This document shows, one piece after another, positions 24,989 to 32,947 of a stretch of DNA of 33,852 nt. The DNA is from an uncultured Sutterellaceae bacterium (GTDB lineage: Bacteria; Pseudomonadota; Gammaproteobacteria; Burkholderiales; Burkholderiaceae_F). Positions within the stretch are counted from its first letter, which is position 1. Every line of letters begins with the position of its first letter. Location: positions 1 to 33,852 of the forward strand of contig CADBTW010000062.1 of assembly GCA_902797695.1 (NCBI GenBank). The letters run 5' to 3'. Under the pieces are notes generated by a model, which saw only the letters and a program-made list of their open reading frames with translations, had not been told where the DNA came from and made no database searches. A program made the translations under genes and the position numbers.

Positions 24989-27829
24989 CTAGGCCGCTTC
25001 GTACCCCGCGTCCGCGACCGCCTTCACGAGGGTTTTCCTCGAAGTCCCCGCGCCGCACTTCACGCGGGCCGCTTCCCGCTCGAGGTCGACCTCGGCTGAC
25101 TCGACTCCGGGGACCGCTTCGAGCGCTTTCTTCACGCGTGCGACACAGTGCGGGCACATCATTCCCTTCACCGAGAGTTCTACGGTCGAACCGGCCTCGG
25201 TCGCCTTCGCCTCGGCCTCATACCCCGCTTCCTTGATGGCCGCGACGAGCGCTTCAGTCCCGACCGAGGAGTCGACCGTCACCGCGGCCTCGCCCTTTTC
25301 GAGGCTCACGTCGGCGTTCTTGACGCCGGGCACTCCCTCAAGCGCCTTCTTCACGCGCGCGACGCAGTGCGGGCACATCATTCCCTTCACGGAGAGACAG
25401 GCTTTCTTTTCTTCAGTCATTTCCTTTTTTCCTTTTGGTGAAGATAAAACTGCTGGTTGGTGGTTCTGCGGATTGCAGGCGGATGCCCCGGGCGCGGCGG
25501 CGCACGAGGCCGCCTCGCCGACTGCGGCGTCGGCCGCCGGATCTTTTTCGAACTCGCCCCTGAAAAGCCGGAGCCTCAGCGCGTTCGTCACGACGCAGAC
25601 GCTTGAGAGGCTCATCGCGGCGGCGGACACCATCGGGTTCAGCACGAGCCCCCAGTGGCTGAAGAGCCCGGCCGCGACCGGGATTCCGAGCGTGTTGTAG
25701 ATGAAGGCCCAGAAGAGGTTCTCGTGGATGTTGCGGATGACGGCTTGCGAGAGGCGCCTCGCGTCCGCGAGCCCGGTGAGCCTGCCGCGCGAAAGGACGA
25801 TGTCGGCGGATCCGATCGCGACGTCGGTTCCGGTGCCGATCGCGATCCCGACATCCGCTGCGGCGAGCGCCGGGGCGTCGTTGATTCCGTCCCCCACCAT
25901 CGCGACAAGTTCTCCCTTCGCGCGGTATTCGCTGAGGATCCGGGCCTTGTCCTCAGGCTTTAGCCCCGCGCGGACCTCGTCCACGCCGGCTTCCGACGCG
26001 ATCGCCCGGGCGGTACGCTCTTCGTCTCCGGTCAGCATGACGAGTCGGAGCCCGGCCGCCCTGAGGCTTGCGAGCGCCCGCTTCGCGTCTTTCTTCAGGG
26101 GATCCTGAAGCGCGGCGGCTCCGAGGAGCCTGCCGCCTTCCGCGAACCAGATCACGGTTTTTCCTTCGCGCGCGAGCCGCTCGCTCACTTCCTTCGTCGC
26201 CGCTGTGTCGACCCCGTTCTCCCGCATGAGGCGTTCGTTCCCGGCGAGGACGAGCGCTTCGCCCTTCTTCGCCCGGACGCCCCGGCCCGGGACCTGCATG
26301 AAGCCGGAGAGCGTGGAAAGGGCGAGATGCCGTTCTTCGGCCATCCTGCAGATCGGGATCCCGAGCGGATGCTCGGAAAGCCGCTCGACCGAGGCGGCTA
26401 GCCCGAGGAGCTCATTCTCCGCCACGCCCTCTGCCGGAATCAGGTCGGTGACCGCAGGCTTCCCTTCGGTGAGGGTGCCGGTCTTGTCGAGGAGCAACGT
26501 CCGCACGCGCCCCATCAGTTCGAGCGACTTCGCGTCCTTCACGAGGTTTCCGAGCCGCGCGGCGCGCCCGGTGCCCACCATGATCGCGGTCGGGGTCGCG
26601 AGCCCGAGCGAGCAGGGGCAGGCGATCACGAGGACCGAGATCGCCATCGTGACGGCGAACGAGAGCTCTTTTCCAAGGAGGAGCCAGATGACGAGCGTCG
26701 CGAGCGCGATTCCGATCACGGCCGGGACGAACACCGCCGCGGCCTGGTCCGCGAGCCGCGCGATCGGAGCCTTGGAGGAGGTGGCTTCCTCAACGAGCGC
26801 GATGATCCGGGAGAGCGTCGAATCACGCCCGACCCGGGTCGCGCGGACGAGGAGGTGCCCGGCTTTCAGAACCGAGGCGCCGGTTACCTCATTCCCGGCA
26901 TGCTTCTCGACCGGGAGCGACTCACCCGTCACGATCGACTCGTCCGCCCACCCGGTTCCTTCAGTGACGACGCCGTCCGCCGGGATCGTTTCACCGGCCT
27001 TCACGACAAGGATGTCGCCCGAGGCGACCCGCTCGATCGGCACCCGTACTTCAGCACCGTTCCGCAGCACGGTTGCGGTCGAGGGACGGAGCTTCGCGAG
27101 CGACGTCACCGCTTCGGTCGCCTTCGACTTCGCACGGCTTTCCATGTACTTCCCGATCGAGACGAGGGTCGGCACCATGGCGGCGGAGTCGAGGTAGAGG
27201 TGGCCGTAGAGCTCCATTACCCGGGCGCTGTCGCCGTCAGCCGACGCGAACGCCATGAGGTAGAGGTATGCGAGGCCGAAAAGGTACGCAGTGCCGGACC
27301 CGATCGCGACGAGCGCGTCCATGTTCGGGTGCAGCGCGAAGATCGACCGGAAGCCCGCGATATAGAAACGGCGCTGGATGAGGAGGACGACGCTCGCGAG
27401 GACGAAGAGCGTGATCGTCACCGGAACCGCCCCGCGGGCACCAGCGAGCGGCTCGGGGAGCCAGCCCCGCATCGCGGAGACGGAGAGCGCCATGAGGAAG
27501 GCGGAAATGACGGAAGAGGAGACGAGCGCACGCCACCGCGACTTCATTTCGGCCTCGGCCCTTTCTTCCTGCTTCGTGCGGCCGGAGGGATTGGCCCCGG
27601 CATTGGTGGCGTCGCCTCCTTCCGGCGTCGCGCCATACCCGATCGACGAGACGCGCTCGCAGATCAGGCCTTCCGTTACCTTCTTCTCGTCAAACTCGAC
27701 CGTGAGCTTGTTCGCGAGGAGGTTCACGACGGCGCTCTGGACGCCTTCCATCTTCCCCACCGTCCGCTCGATCGCCGCCTGGCATGCGGCGCAGCTCATG
27801 CCGGTCACGTCAAAACGCTGCTTTTTCAT
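24989..27829 (-). CDS. copA: Copper P1B-1 ATPase fused to a two-HMA CopZ-like tail
   Basis: A 946-residue copper-exporting ATPase. In order: an N-terminal HMA domain (GMSCAAC at 10-16), membrane segments, the actuator VTGESLPVEK, the membrane copper motif CPCSLGLATPTA, the phosphorylation site DKTGTLTEG, SEHPLG, and the hinge MVGDGINDAPAL. The usual last membrane pair ends around LRLRLF near residue 760. An atypical extension follows: a linker, then two closely similar HMA domains with GMMCPHC at about 816-822 and 889-895. The linker encodes SSPKGKKE from an AAGGA-rich sequence just before an internal ATG (codon 804), so a free CopZ-like product may also be made. The gene is divergent from an HxlR regulator. 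Confidence 0.92.
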   Translation of the reverse strand: MKKQRFDVTGMSCAACQAAIERTVGKMEGVQSAVVNLLANKLTVEFDEKKVTEGLICERVSSIGYGATPEGGDATNAGANPSGRTKQEERAEAEMKSRWRALVSSSVISAFLMALSVSAMRGWLPEPLAGARGAVPVTITLFVLASVVLLIQRRFYIAGFRSIFALHPNMDALVAIGSGTAYLFGLAYLYLMAFASADGDSARVMELYGHLYLDSAAMVPTLVSIGKYMESRAKSKATEAVTSLAKLRPSTATVLRNGAEVRVPIERVASGDILVVKAGETIPADGVVTEGTGWADESIVTGESLPVEKHAGNEVTGASVLKAGHLLVRATRVGRDSTLSRIIALVEEATSSKAPIARLADQAAAVFVPAVIGIALATLVIWLLLGKELSFAVTMAISVLVIACPCSLGLATPTAIMVGTGRAARLGNLVKDAKSLELMGRVRTLLLDKTGTLTEGKPAVTDLIPAEGVAENELLGLAASVERLSEHPLGIPICRMAEERHLALSTLSGFMQVPGRGVRAKKGEALVLAGNERLMRENGVDTAATKEVSERLAREGKTVIWFAEGGRLLGAAALQDPLKKDAKRALASLRAAGLRLVMLTGDEERTARAIASEAGVDEVRAGLKPEDKARILSEYRAKGELVAMVGDGINDAPALAAADVGIAIGTGTDVAIGSADIVLSRGRLTGLADARRLSQAVIRNIHENLFWAFIYNTLGIPVAAGLFSHWGLVLNPMVSAAAMSLSSVCVVTNALRLRLFRGEFEKDPAADAAVGEAASCAAAPGASACNPQNHQPAVLSSPKGKKEMTEEKKACLSVKGMMCPHCVARVKKALEGVPGVKNADVSLEKGEAAVTVDSSVGTEALVAAIKEAGYEAEAKATEAGSTVELSVKGMMCPHCVARVKKALEAVPGVESAEVDLEREAARVKCGAGTSRKTLVKAVADAGYEAA
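25418..25438 (-). promoter_or_regulatory. Internal ribosome site and ATG for a free CopZ-like protein
   Basis: On the - strand, AAAAGGAAAAAAGGAA immediately precedes an in-frame ATG (25418-25420), with AAAGGA nine bases before it. Initiation here would give a 143-residue protein (24989-25420) consisting only of the two C-terminal HMA domains. The purine-rich stretch looks like a former intergenic ribosome site now read through by copA. Confidence 0.45.
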
Positions 27830-27862
27830 TCAATGCAGTCCAAAAACGCTGTTGGCGATCAT

Positions 27863-27891
27863 TTTATATGCTGGTGCTAAAATCGCAACAA
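27863..27891 (-). promoter_or_regulatory. copA promoter
   Basis: On the - strand, TTGTTG (27886-27891) and TATAAA (27863-27868) are exactly 17 bp apart. An overlapping + strand extended -10 for the regulator, TGCTAAAAT at 27875-27883, lies within the same spacer, so the two promoters face each other and would interfere. Confidence 0.6.
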
Positions 27892-27908
27892 CTGTCAAAA
27901 AATGATGC

Positions 27909-27928
27909 TGATATCAAAAATGATATCA
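27909..27928. promoter_or_regulatory. Repeated palindrome, probable HxlR operator
   Basis: The palindrome TGATATCA occurs twice (27909-27916 and 27921-27928), separated by AAAA, 16 bp before the regulator's ATG. It lies just downstream of the inferred hxlR start point and upstream of the copA -35, well placed for control of both genes. Confidence 0.55.
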
Positions 27929-27943
27929 ATAGGAACTGGTGCG

Positions 27944-28387
27944 ATGCTTTTGGATGAGAGGAATGAAGGGTGCCCCGCCTGCGCGGCGGCTTCGAAACAC
28001 GGGTCGGACGGTCCATTCTGCCCGGTCGAGACGACCCTCGGGCTGATCGGCGGGAAGTACAAGGCGCTGATTCTCTGGCGCCTGATGGAGGGGCCGCTCC
28101 GGTTCTCGCAGCTTTCGAGGATCGTCACCTGCGCGACGCCACGGATGCTTACGCGGCAGCTTCGCGAGCTCGAGGCGGACCATCTCGTGCACCGGGAGGT
28201 CTATCCGGAGGTTCCGGTGCGGGTCGAGTATTCGCTCACCGAAGCGGGGAAAAGCATTTATCCAATACTCGAAGCGATGTACCGCTGGGGGAGCGGCTAC
28301 CTCGCGCGGCAGGGGAAGGCGGTCGGGTGCGCGATGCGGCCTCCCCTTGGGTTCGATCCGAAAGCACCTGAGGACCAGGGGAAATAG
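27944..28387 (+). CDS. HxlR family transcription regulator
   Basis: A 147-residue winged-helix regulator. The family signature CPVETTLGLIGGKYKALILWRLMEGPLRFSQL starts near residue 26, and TPRMLTRQLRELEADHLVHREVYPEVPVRVEYSLTE follows. The ATG at 27944 is chosen because AGGA lies nine bases upstream and HxlR proteins begin close to the conserved Cys; an ATG at 27902 would overlap the operator. HxlR proteins respond to aldehydes, quinones or oxidants through that Cys (Cys26). Here an extra CPAC (Cys10, Cys13) could add a metal or redox site. Its position suggests it controls copA, a role usually held by CueR or CsoR. Confidence 0.88.
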   Translation: MLLDERNEGCPACAAASKHGSDGPFCPVETTLGLIGGKYKALILWRLMEGPLRFSQLSRIVTCATPRMLTRQLRELEADHLVHREVYPEVPVRVEYSLTEAGKSIYPILEAMYRWGSGYLARQGKAVGCAMRPPLGFDPKAPEDQGK

Positions 28388-28532
28388 TTCGTTCTGCCTT
28401 TTAGGTGTTACGCCCGACGGCGGAGGAGGGCATCTGTCTCACCTATAATGCGATGAAAACGAAGGGGTCCCGGCCGGGAAAACCGAACCCGGGGGCCCGT
28501 TTCCGCACATCGGAAAGTTTCGGAGGAAAAGC

Positions 28533-29432
28533 ATGAAACTAGGCGTCATCGGCGCAGGAAACATGGGGCGCGCGATCATTTCCGGGATCCTCGCGTCAGG
28601 CCTCGTCACGAAGGCTGACATCATCGCGTCAAACGCGACGCAGGCTTCGCGCGACCTCACGGCGAAGCTCGGCGTCGCGACGACGGCGGACAATTCCGAG
28701 GTCGCCCGCGCGGACAACGTGATCCTCGCCGTGAAGCCGCAGCGGCTCGCCGCGGTGATCCGCGAGATCGCGCCAGTCGTCAGCACCCAGACCCTTGTCA
28801 TCAGCGTCGCCGCGGGCCAGCCGATCAGCGCGATCGAGGCGCTCTTCGGTAAGCCCGTTCAGGTTGTGCGCGCGATGCCGAACACCCCGGCGCTCGTCCG
28901 CGAGGGGATGACGGCGCTCTGCGCGAACAGCCTCGTCTCGAGGGAGTCGTTCGCCTGGGTGCAGGCGCTCTTCGCGACCTGCGGCAGGGTAGAGGAGATT
29001 CCGGAAGGCCTGATGGGGGCGGCCGGCACCGTGAGCGGAGCATCCCCCGCCTGGGTCTACATGCTGATCGAGGCGATGGCGGACGGCGCGGTCCGTGACG
29101 GAATGCCCCGGGCCCAGGCCTACAAGTTTGCGGCCCAGGCGGTGATGGGGGCTGCGAAGATGGTGCTTGAGAGCGGCATGCACCCCGGGGCGCTCAAGGA
29201 CCAGGTGACGAGCCCCGCCGGAACCACGATCGAGGCGGTCAAGGTGCTCGAGGAGCACGGGTTCCGGGGCGCCGTGATCGACGCGATGGCGGCCTGCACC
29301 GCGAAGAACGACAGGATGGCGGAGAAAGCCGCGGAAGCGCAGGAATCCGCTGCCGCAGCCGAGCGCGAGGAGGAGGACGCGGGAACCCTTTCCCATATCC
29401 TCAGGGCCTTCAAGGGCGGGGACAAAAACTGA
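28533..29432 (+). CDS. proC: Pyrroline-5-carboxylate reductase
   Basis: A 299-residue NAD(P)H-dependent enzyme for the last step of proline synthesis. The Rossmann motif GVIGAGNMGRAIISG is at the N terminus, with NVILAVKPQ near 70, VVRAMPNTPALVREGMTAL near 110, and the signature GMHPGALKDQVTSPAGTTIEAVKVLEEHGFRGAVIDA near 215-250. The last 30 residues (Ala/Glu-rich) extend beyond the usual end. GGAGGA precedes the ATG, and a TATAAT at 28444-28449 may be its -10, though no -35 is apparent. It is monocistronic with a terminator after it. Confidence 0.95.
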   Translation: MKLGVIGAGNMGRAIISGILASGLVTKADIIASNATQASRDLTAKLGVATTADNSEVARADNVILAVKPQRLAAVIREIAPVVSTQTLVISVAAGQPISAIEALFGKPVQVVRAMPNTPALVREGMTALCANSLVSRESFAWVQALFATCGRVEEIPEGLMGAAGTVSGASPAWVYMLIEAMADGAVRDGMPRAQAYKFAAQAVMGAAKMVLESGMHPGALKDQVTSPAGTTIEAVKVLEEHGFRGAVIDAMAACTAKNDRMAEKAAEAQESAAAAEREEEDAGTLSHILRAFKGGDKN

Positions 29433-29470
29433 TGCCTTACTGATCTGGCACGAAGTCCCCCAGAAGTGGA

Positions 29471-29497
29471 AACCTCCGCGAAGAGCGGAGGTTTTTT
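29471..29497 (+). terminator. proC terminator
   Basis: AACCTCCGC (29471-29479) and GCGGAGGTT (29485-29493) form a 9-bp stem with a 5-nt loop, followed by a T run. It is a textbook intrinsic terminator for proC. Confidence 0.88.
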
Positions 29498-29502
29498 GCG
29501 TT

Positions 29503-30150
29503 TCAGGGCTGCGGCTCTTCTTCAGGGCGGGAAATGAGCGCTCCGCCCGAGGTGATCTCGGTGAGCTCGCGGCTGAAGGGTTCGATCTCGGGCTCCGGGA
29601 TCGCGAGCCGGTACTCGGCGTCGAGCCCGAAGGAGGACCCGGAAACGCTCGCCCGGTGCTTCGGGAGAAGCCTGAGGAATAGCGTCACGAACCGGTGCTC
29701 GATCGTGACGTCGAGGGGCACCGTGACGAGGCGCTCCGCAGTGGGAAGGGTTTCAAGCGCCATCTGCACCGTGCCCTGGTAAGCACGGACCAGGCCTCCC
29801 GTCCCGAGGAGGATCCCCCCGAAGTAGCGCGTCACGACGACCGCGATCTCGCCGACCCCGGAGTGGAGGAGGACGTTCAGCATCGGCCGCCCCGCAGTCC
29901 CGTGGGGCTCGCCCGCGTCGCTCGCGCCGATTCTCGCGGTCGACCCGGGGGCGCCCGCAGCGAACGCCCAGCAGTTGTGGCGGGCGTCGGAGAACTCCCG
30001 CGAGACCGCCTCGATGAAGGCCTTCGCTTCTTCAGGCGACGCGGTGTGGGCGACCGAGCAGATGAAGCGGCTTCGCTTGATCGTCTGCTCGGCTCGGTGG
30101 AGCTCGCCCGGAGCAAGCGCGGGGACGGGGTAAAGGGGTTCTGTCGTCAT
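29503..30150 (-). CDS. yigZ: YigZ/IMPACT family protein
   Basis: A 215-residue protein of the YigZ (UPF0029/IMPACT) family. KRSRFICSVAHTASPEEAKAFIEAV opens the core. DARHNCWAF, GEPHGTAGRPMLNVL and VVVTRYFGGILLGTGGLVRAY follow, in the usual order and length. The cellular role is poorly known; members are linked to translation or nucleic-acid binding. The ATG at 30150 gives a family-typical N terminus; the same frame is open to 30288 but that part covers the Fur box. The gene is convergent with proC. The Fur box lies 53 bp upstream. Confidence 0.88.
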   Translation of the reverse strand: MTTEPLYPVPALAPGELHRAEQTIKRSRFICSVAHTASPEEAKAFIEAVSREFSDARHNCWAFAAGAPGSTARIGASDAGEPHGTAGRPMLNVLLHSGVGEIAVVVTRYFGGILLGTGGLVRAYQGTVQMALETLPTAERLVTVPLDVTIEHRFVTLFLRLLPKHRASVSGSSFGLDAEYRLAIPEPEIEPFSRELTEITSGGALISRPEEEPQP

Positions 30151-30202
30151 GTCGGAAGAGGATTCTAGCGGCAGGGCGGAATGGAGTCTCGACCGAAGGG
30201 AA

Positions 30203-30223
30203 ATATGAGAATCATTCTCATAT
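30203..30223. promoter_or_regulatory. Fur box
   Basis: Two 10-bp arms, ATATGAGAAT and ATTCTCATAT, form a perfect inverted repeat around a single C. The core GAATCATTC matches the centre of the classical Fur consensus (GATAATCATTATC). It sits 53 bp upstream of yigZ on - and just upstream of a + strand stretch that ends in a strong terminator. Confidence 0.8.
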
Positions 30224-30234
30224 GTAATAATTTG

Positions 30235-30395
30235 TATCCCTGACCACGTCCCCCTTGCGGTTTTCCTAAATCTGAGTAAAGTACTCAAGTATTGGGAGGG
30301 CTGATGCGGAAGCGCCAGGTCCCGCCCGATTGAATCTGTTCATGCAAGTCTCCTATTTTCAAGGCCTTTCCGGGATTCCGGAAAGGCCTTTTTTT
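30235..30395 (+). ncRNA. Candidate Fur-regulated small RNA
   Basis: Between the Fur box and a strong + strand terminator there is about 160 nt without a gene, while both flanking genes run on -. The terminator therefore needs a + strand transcript that begins here. An AATAAT with an extended TG (about 30223-30232) overlaps the right edge of the Fur box, and TTGCGG-N16-TAAAGT (30255-30282) is a second possible promoter. A 9-codon frame, MRKRQVPPD (30304-30333), follows GGGAGGG. The layout resembles RyhB, PrrF and NrrF iron-responsive RNAs. Confidence 0.5.
30361..30395 (+). terminator. Strong intrinsic terminator of the small RNA candidate
   Basis: AAGGCCTTTCCG (30361-30372) pairs perfectly with CGGAAAGGCCTT (30379-30390) around a 6-nt loop, followed by a run of seven T. 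There is no T-tract on the other side, so it acts on the + strand. Confidence 0.88.
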
Positions 30396-30440
30396 CGAGC
30401 TCTCCGTGGCTGGTTCGCTTCGCGGCCCGGTGCTTTGCGG

Positions 30441-31082
30441 TCAGCTCGCGCGGCCGTGGATGCGCCGCACGTAGTAGGCGCCGGCGGATATCGTCATCAG
30501 GGCGTAGCTGAGGATCTCCATAGATTCTTCGGAAATGCGCTTCGCGATGTACATGGAATCAGGGTCGCTGATGAAAAGCTTCCAGAGGCTTCCCGAACCG
30601 TAGAGCCTCGAGAAGACGAGAAGCATCGCGACACCGGCCGCCATGAGGACGAACGAGTCGGACCGCACGAAGTTCCCGAGGCCTTCGAGCGTTTCAGAAA
30701 GCCCCCTCTTCCAAACGTACCAGAAGAGCGGGACGAGGAATACCGCTTCCGGTATGAGCCACGCGGAATGTGAGATGGCGTCAAACGCGAAGTCCTGCTC
30801 GCGGATGAAGAGCGCAGTGAGGAACCCTGCGATGAGGAGGATTCCGGCCCGTTCCTCCGGGATCTTCCGCGCGAGGGCAAAGAAAAGGACTGCCGCGGCG
30901 CCGAGCATGATGTCCTCCGCGATCTCGAGCGCGGCTTCCGTGTCGGTGCCGTGCTTCGTCTGCAGGAAGAGGAATCCGATCACGACGAGGTAAACGGCGC
31001 AGCACGCGAGCACCGCGCCGATTGCCCGCAGGAACGTTTTCAGGTTTGCACTGTCTCTTTCTGTCAGTCTCACTTCGTTCAC
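30441..31082 (-). CDS. Unrecognised integral membrane protein
   Basis: About 213 residues with five or six hydrophobic segments (for example AIGAVLACCAVYLVVIGFLFL, IMLGAAAVLFFALA, AGILLIAGFLTALFI, IPEAVFLVPLFWYVW, LMAAGVAMLLVF). I do not recognise the family. The start is uncertain: GTG at 31082 and GTG at 31073 are both possible, and neither has a clear ribosome site. A longer frame to 31145 begins with Gly/Arg-rich sequence that is probably the shared upstream region of the AGCS gene. It is divergent from agcS. An internal Asp/Glu-rich loop (TKHGTDTEAALEIAEDIM) lies between spans 1 and 2. Confidence 0.72.
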   Translation of the reverse strand: MNEVRLTERDSANLKTFLRAIGAVLACCAVYLVVIGFLFLQTKHGTDTEAALEIAEDIMLGAAAVLFFALARKIPEERAGILLIAGFLTALFIREQDFAFDAISHSAWLIPEAVFLVPLFWYVWKRGLSETLEGLGNFVRSDSFVLMAAGVAMLLVFSRLYGSGSLWKLFISDPDSMYIAKRISEESMEILSYALMTISAGAYYVRRIHGRAS

Positions 31083-31168
31083 CGTCTGGTGTTTTCTTCG
31101 GTCGAAAGGGCGGCCCGCTCCGCCTGCTCTTCCCGGCATGGGCAACCCACCCCGAAAGTAAAAAAGCC

Positions 31169-31181
31169 GTAAAGATTTTAC
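31169..31181. promoter_or_regulatory. Palindrome overlapping the agcS promoter region
   Basis: GTAAA and TTTAC form a 13-bp dyad around GAT. It overlaps a TACAAT (31179-31184) that would be a good -10 for agcS, although no -35 stands 17 bp upstream. It may be an activator or repressor site. Confidence 0.35.
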
Positions 31182-31279
31182 AATCGAAAAACGTTGCCCG
31201 AGAGGGCCGGATTCGGGCGGGCCCTCCCTTGGCCGCCCGGCCGAACGAGAAAAAAAGAGACAACAAAGGAAAGAATCCC

Positions 31280-32842
31280 ATGGAACAGCTGGTCACGACG
31301 GTGAGCAACATCGTCTGGTCCCCCGCCCTCGTCGCGCTATGCCTTCTCGGAGGGCTTTGGTTCTCGATCCGGGGCCGCTTCCTGCAGATCCGCCTGTTCG
31401 GCGAAATGACGCGGCTCCTCTTCCAGAAGAAGAAGGGCGAGATCGGCATCTCGAGCTTCCAGGCGCTCACGATGACGCTCGCCGGCCGTGTCGGCACGGG
31501 GAACATCGCAGGCGTCGCGACCGCGATCTGCTTCGGGGGACCGGGCGCCCTTTTCTGGATGTGGATGGTCGCCTTCCTCGGCGCCTCCTCCGCCTTCGTC
31601 GAGTCGACGCTTGGCCAGGTCTACAAGGTGAACCTGAACGGCGAATACCGCGGCGGCCCCGCCTTCTATATCGAGAAGGGCCTCCACAGCCGGGCGTTCG
31701 CGATCCTCTTCGCGGTCGTCACCCTCATCGCGACCGGTTTCCTCTGCCCGGGCGTCCAGAGCAACTCGATCGCCATGGCTTTCACGCACGCCTTCGACCT
31801 TAACGTCGCCGTGACGACGGTCTTCACGATCTCGCTCCTCTGCTTCGTGATCTTCGGCGGCCTCACCCGCATCGCGAAGTTCACGGTGGTGGTCGTCCCC
31901 TTCATGGCGCAGATCTACATTGTCGCGGCGCTCATCATCATGGGGGTGAACATCGAGAAGCTCCCGGCGGTGCTCGAACTCGTTTTCCGGTCCGCCTTCG
32001 GGATGGACTCGGTCTTCGGCGCGATGCTCGGCTCCGCGATCACCTGGGGCGTGAAGCGCGGCCTCTACTCGAACGAGGCGGGCCAGGGCACCGGCCCCCA
32101 CGCGTCGTCCTCCGCCGCCGTTTCGCACCCGGCGAAGCAGGGCCTTGTGCAGGCCTTCTCGGTCTACATCGACACGCTTTTCGTCTGCTCCGCGACCGGC
32201 TTCATGGTGCTCCTCACGGGCTGCTACAACGTCGTGGGAGCGGCCGGGACCGCCCTCTACGAGCGTCTCCCCGGGATCGAGGCGGGGCCTGGCTACACCC
32301 AGGCCGCAGTCGAAACCGTGATGCCCGGCTGGGGGGCGCCCTTCGTCGCGATCGCGCTCTTCTTCTTCGCCTTCACGACGATCCTCGCCTACTACTTCCA
32401 GGCGGAGACGAACGTGATCTACCTGCTCCGGGGAAAGAACCGCGGTTTCTGGATCTTCGCGCTCCGCGTGGTCTTCGTGATCGGCACCGCGTACTCCTCC
32501 ATGAAGAGCGCGGGTCTCGCCTGGGCGATGGGCGACATCGGCATCGGCCTCATGGCCTGGGTGAACTTCATCGCGATCCTGCTCCTTCAGGGCGTTGCCT
32601 TCAAGTGTCTCAAGGACTACGAGACGCAGCTCCGCGCGGGGCTCGACCCGGTGTTCGACCCCGTGAAGCTCGGGATCGCGGACGCCGACTACTGGACGCA
32701 GGCGCAGCGCGAGGCGAACACGATCCTCGAGAAGTCCTCCGGCGTCGACAACCGCGTGCTCTCGACCGAGCAGGAGAAGCGCGAGCTCGACGCGGTGAAG
32801 AAGGGGAAGAAGATCGGGATCTTCGACGATTCCGAGGACTAG
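31280..32842 (+). CDS. Alanine/glycine:cation symporter (AGCS family)
   Basis: A 520-residue sodium-coupled amino-acid symporter of the AGCS family (TC 2.A.25). The family signatures LAGRVGTGNIAGVATAICFGGPGALFWMW near residue 70 and GLYSNEAGQGTGPHASSSAAVSHP near residue 260 are intact, with about ten membrane spans. It imports alanine, glycine or related amino acids with Na+. AAAGGA lies nine bases before the ATG. The C-terminal 70 residues are hydrophilic and cytoplasmic. With NhaC it points to a sodium-based bioenergetic economy. A bidirectional terminator follows. Confidence 0.94.
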   Translation: MEQLVTTVSNIVWSPALVALCLLGGLWFSIRGRFLQIRLFGEMTRLLFQKKKGEIGISSFQALTMTLAGRVGTGNIAGVATAICFGGPGALFWMWMVAFLGASSAFVESTLGQVYKVNLNGEYRGGPAFYIEKGLHSRAFAILFAVVTLIATGFLCPGVQSNSIAMAFTHAFDLNVAVTTVFTISLLCFVIFGGLTRIAKFTVVVVPFMAQIYIVAALIIMGVNIEKLPAVLELVFRSAFGMDSVFGAMLGSAITWGVKRGLYSNEAGQGTGPHASSSAAVSHPAKQGLVQAFSVYIDTLFVCSATGFMVLLTGCYNVVGAAGTALYERLPGIEAGPGYTQAAVETVMPGWGAPFVAIALFFFAFTTILAYYFQAETNVIYLLRGKNRGFWIFALRVVFVIGTAYSSMKSAGLAWAMGDIGIGLMAWVNFIAILLLQGVAFKCLKDYETQLRAGLDPVFDPVKLGIADADYWTQAQREANTILEKSSGVDNRVLSTEQEKRELDAVKKGKKIGIFDDSED

Positions 32843-32887
32843 TGCCGAGGTGGCGCTTCTGCGGGAGCGCCTCGCGTCCAAAGAAGA

Positions 32888-32924
32888 AAAGCCGGCCGGA
32901 GGGCAGCCCCTTCCGGTCGGCTTT
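32888..32924. terminator. Bidirectional terminator between convergent genes
   Basis: AAAGCCGGCCGGA (32888-32900) pairs with TCCGGTCGGCTTT (32912-32924), including one G-U. T-rich tracts follow on + (TTTGCTCTT) and on - (TTTTCTTCTTT), so it serves both the symporter and the radical SAM gene. Confidence 0.78.
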
Positions 32925-32947
32925 GCTCTTCCGGCTAGGCCTCCGGG

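Noticed and set aside
31337-32881. 514-codon - strand frame antisense to the AGCS symporter
   Set aside because: It is Arg/Glu/Asp-rich antisense sequence produced by codon bias in the symporter gene.
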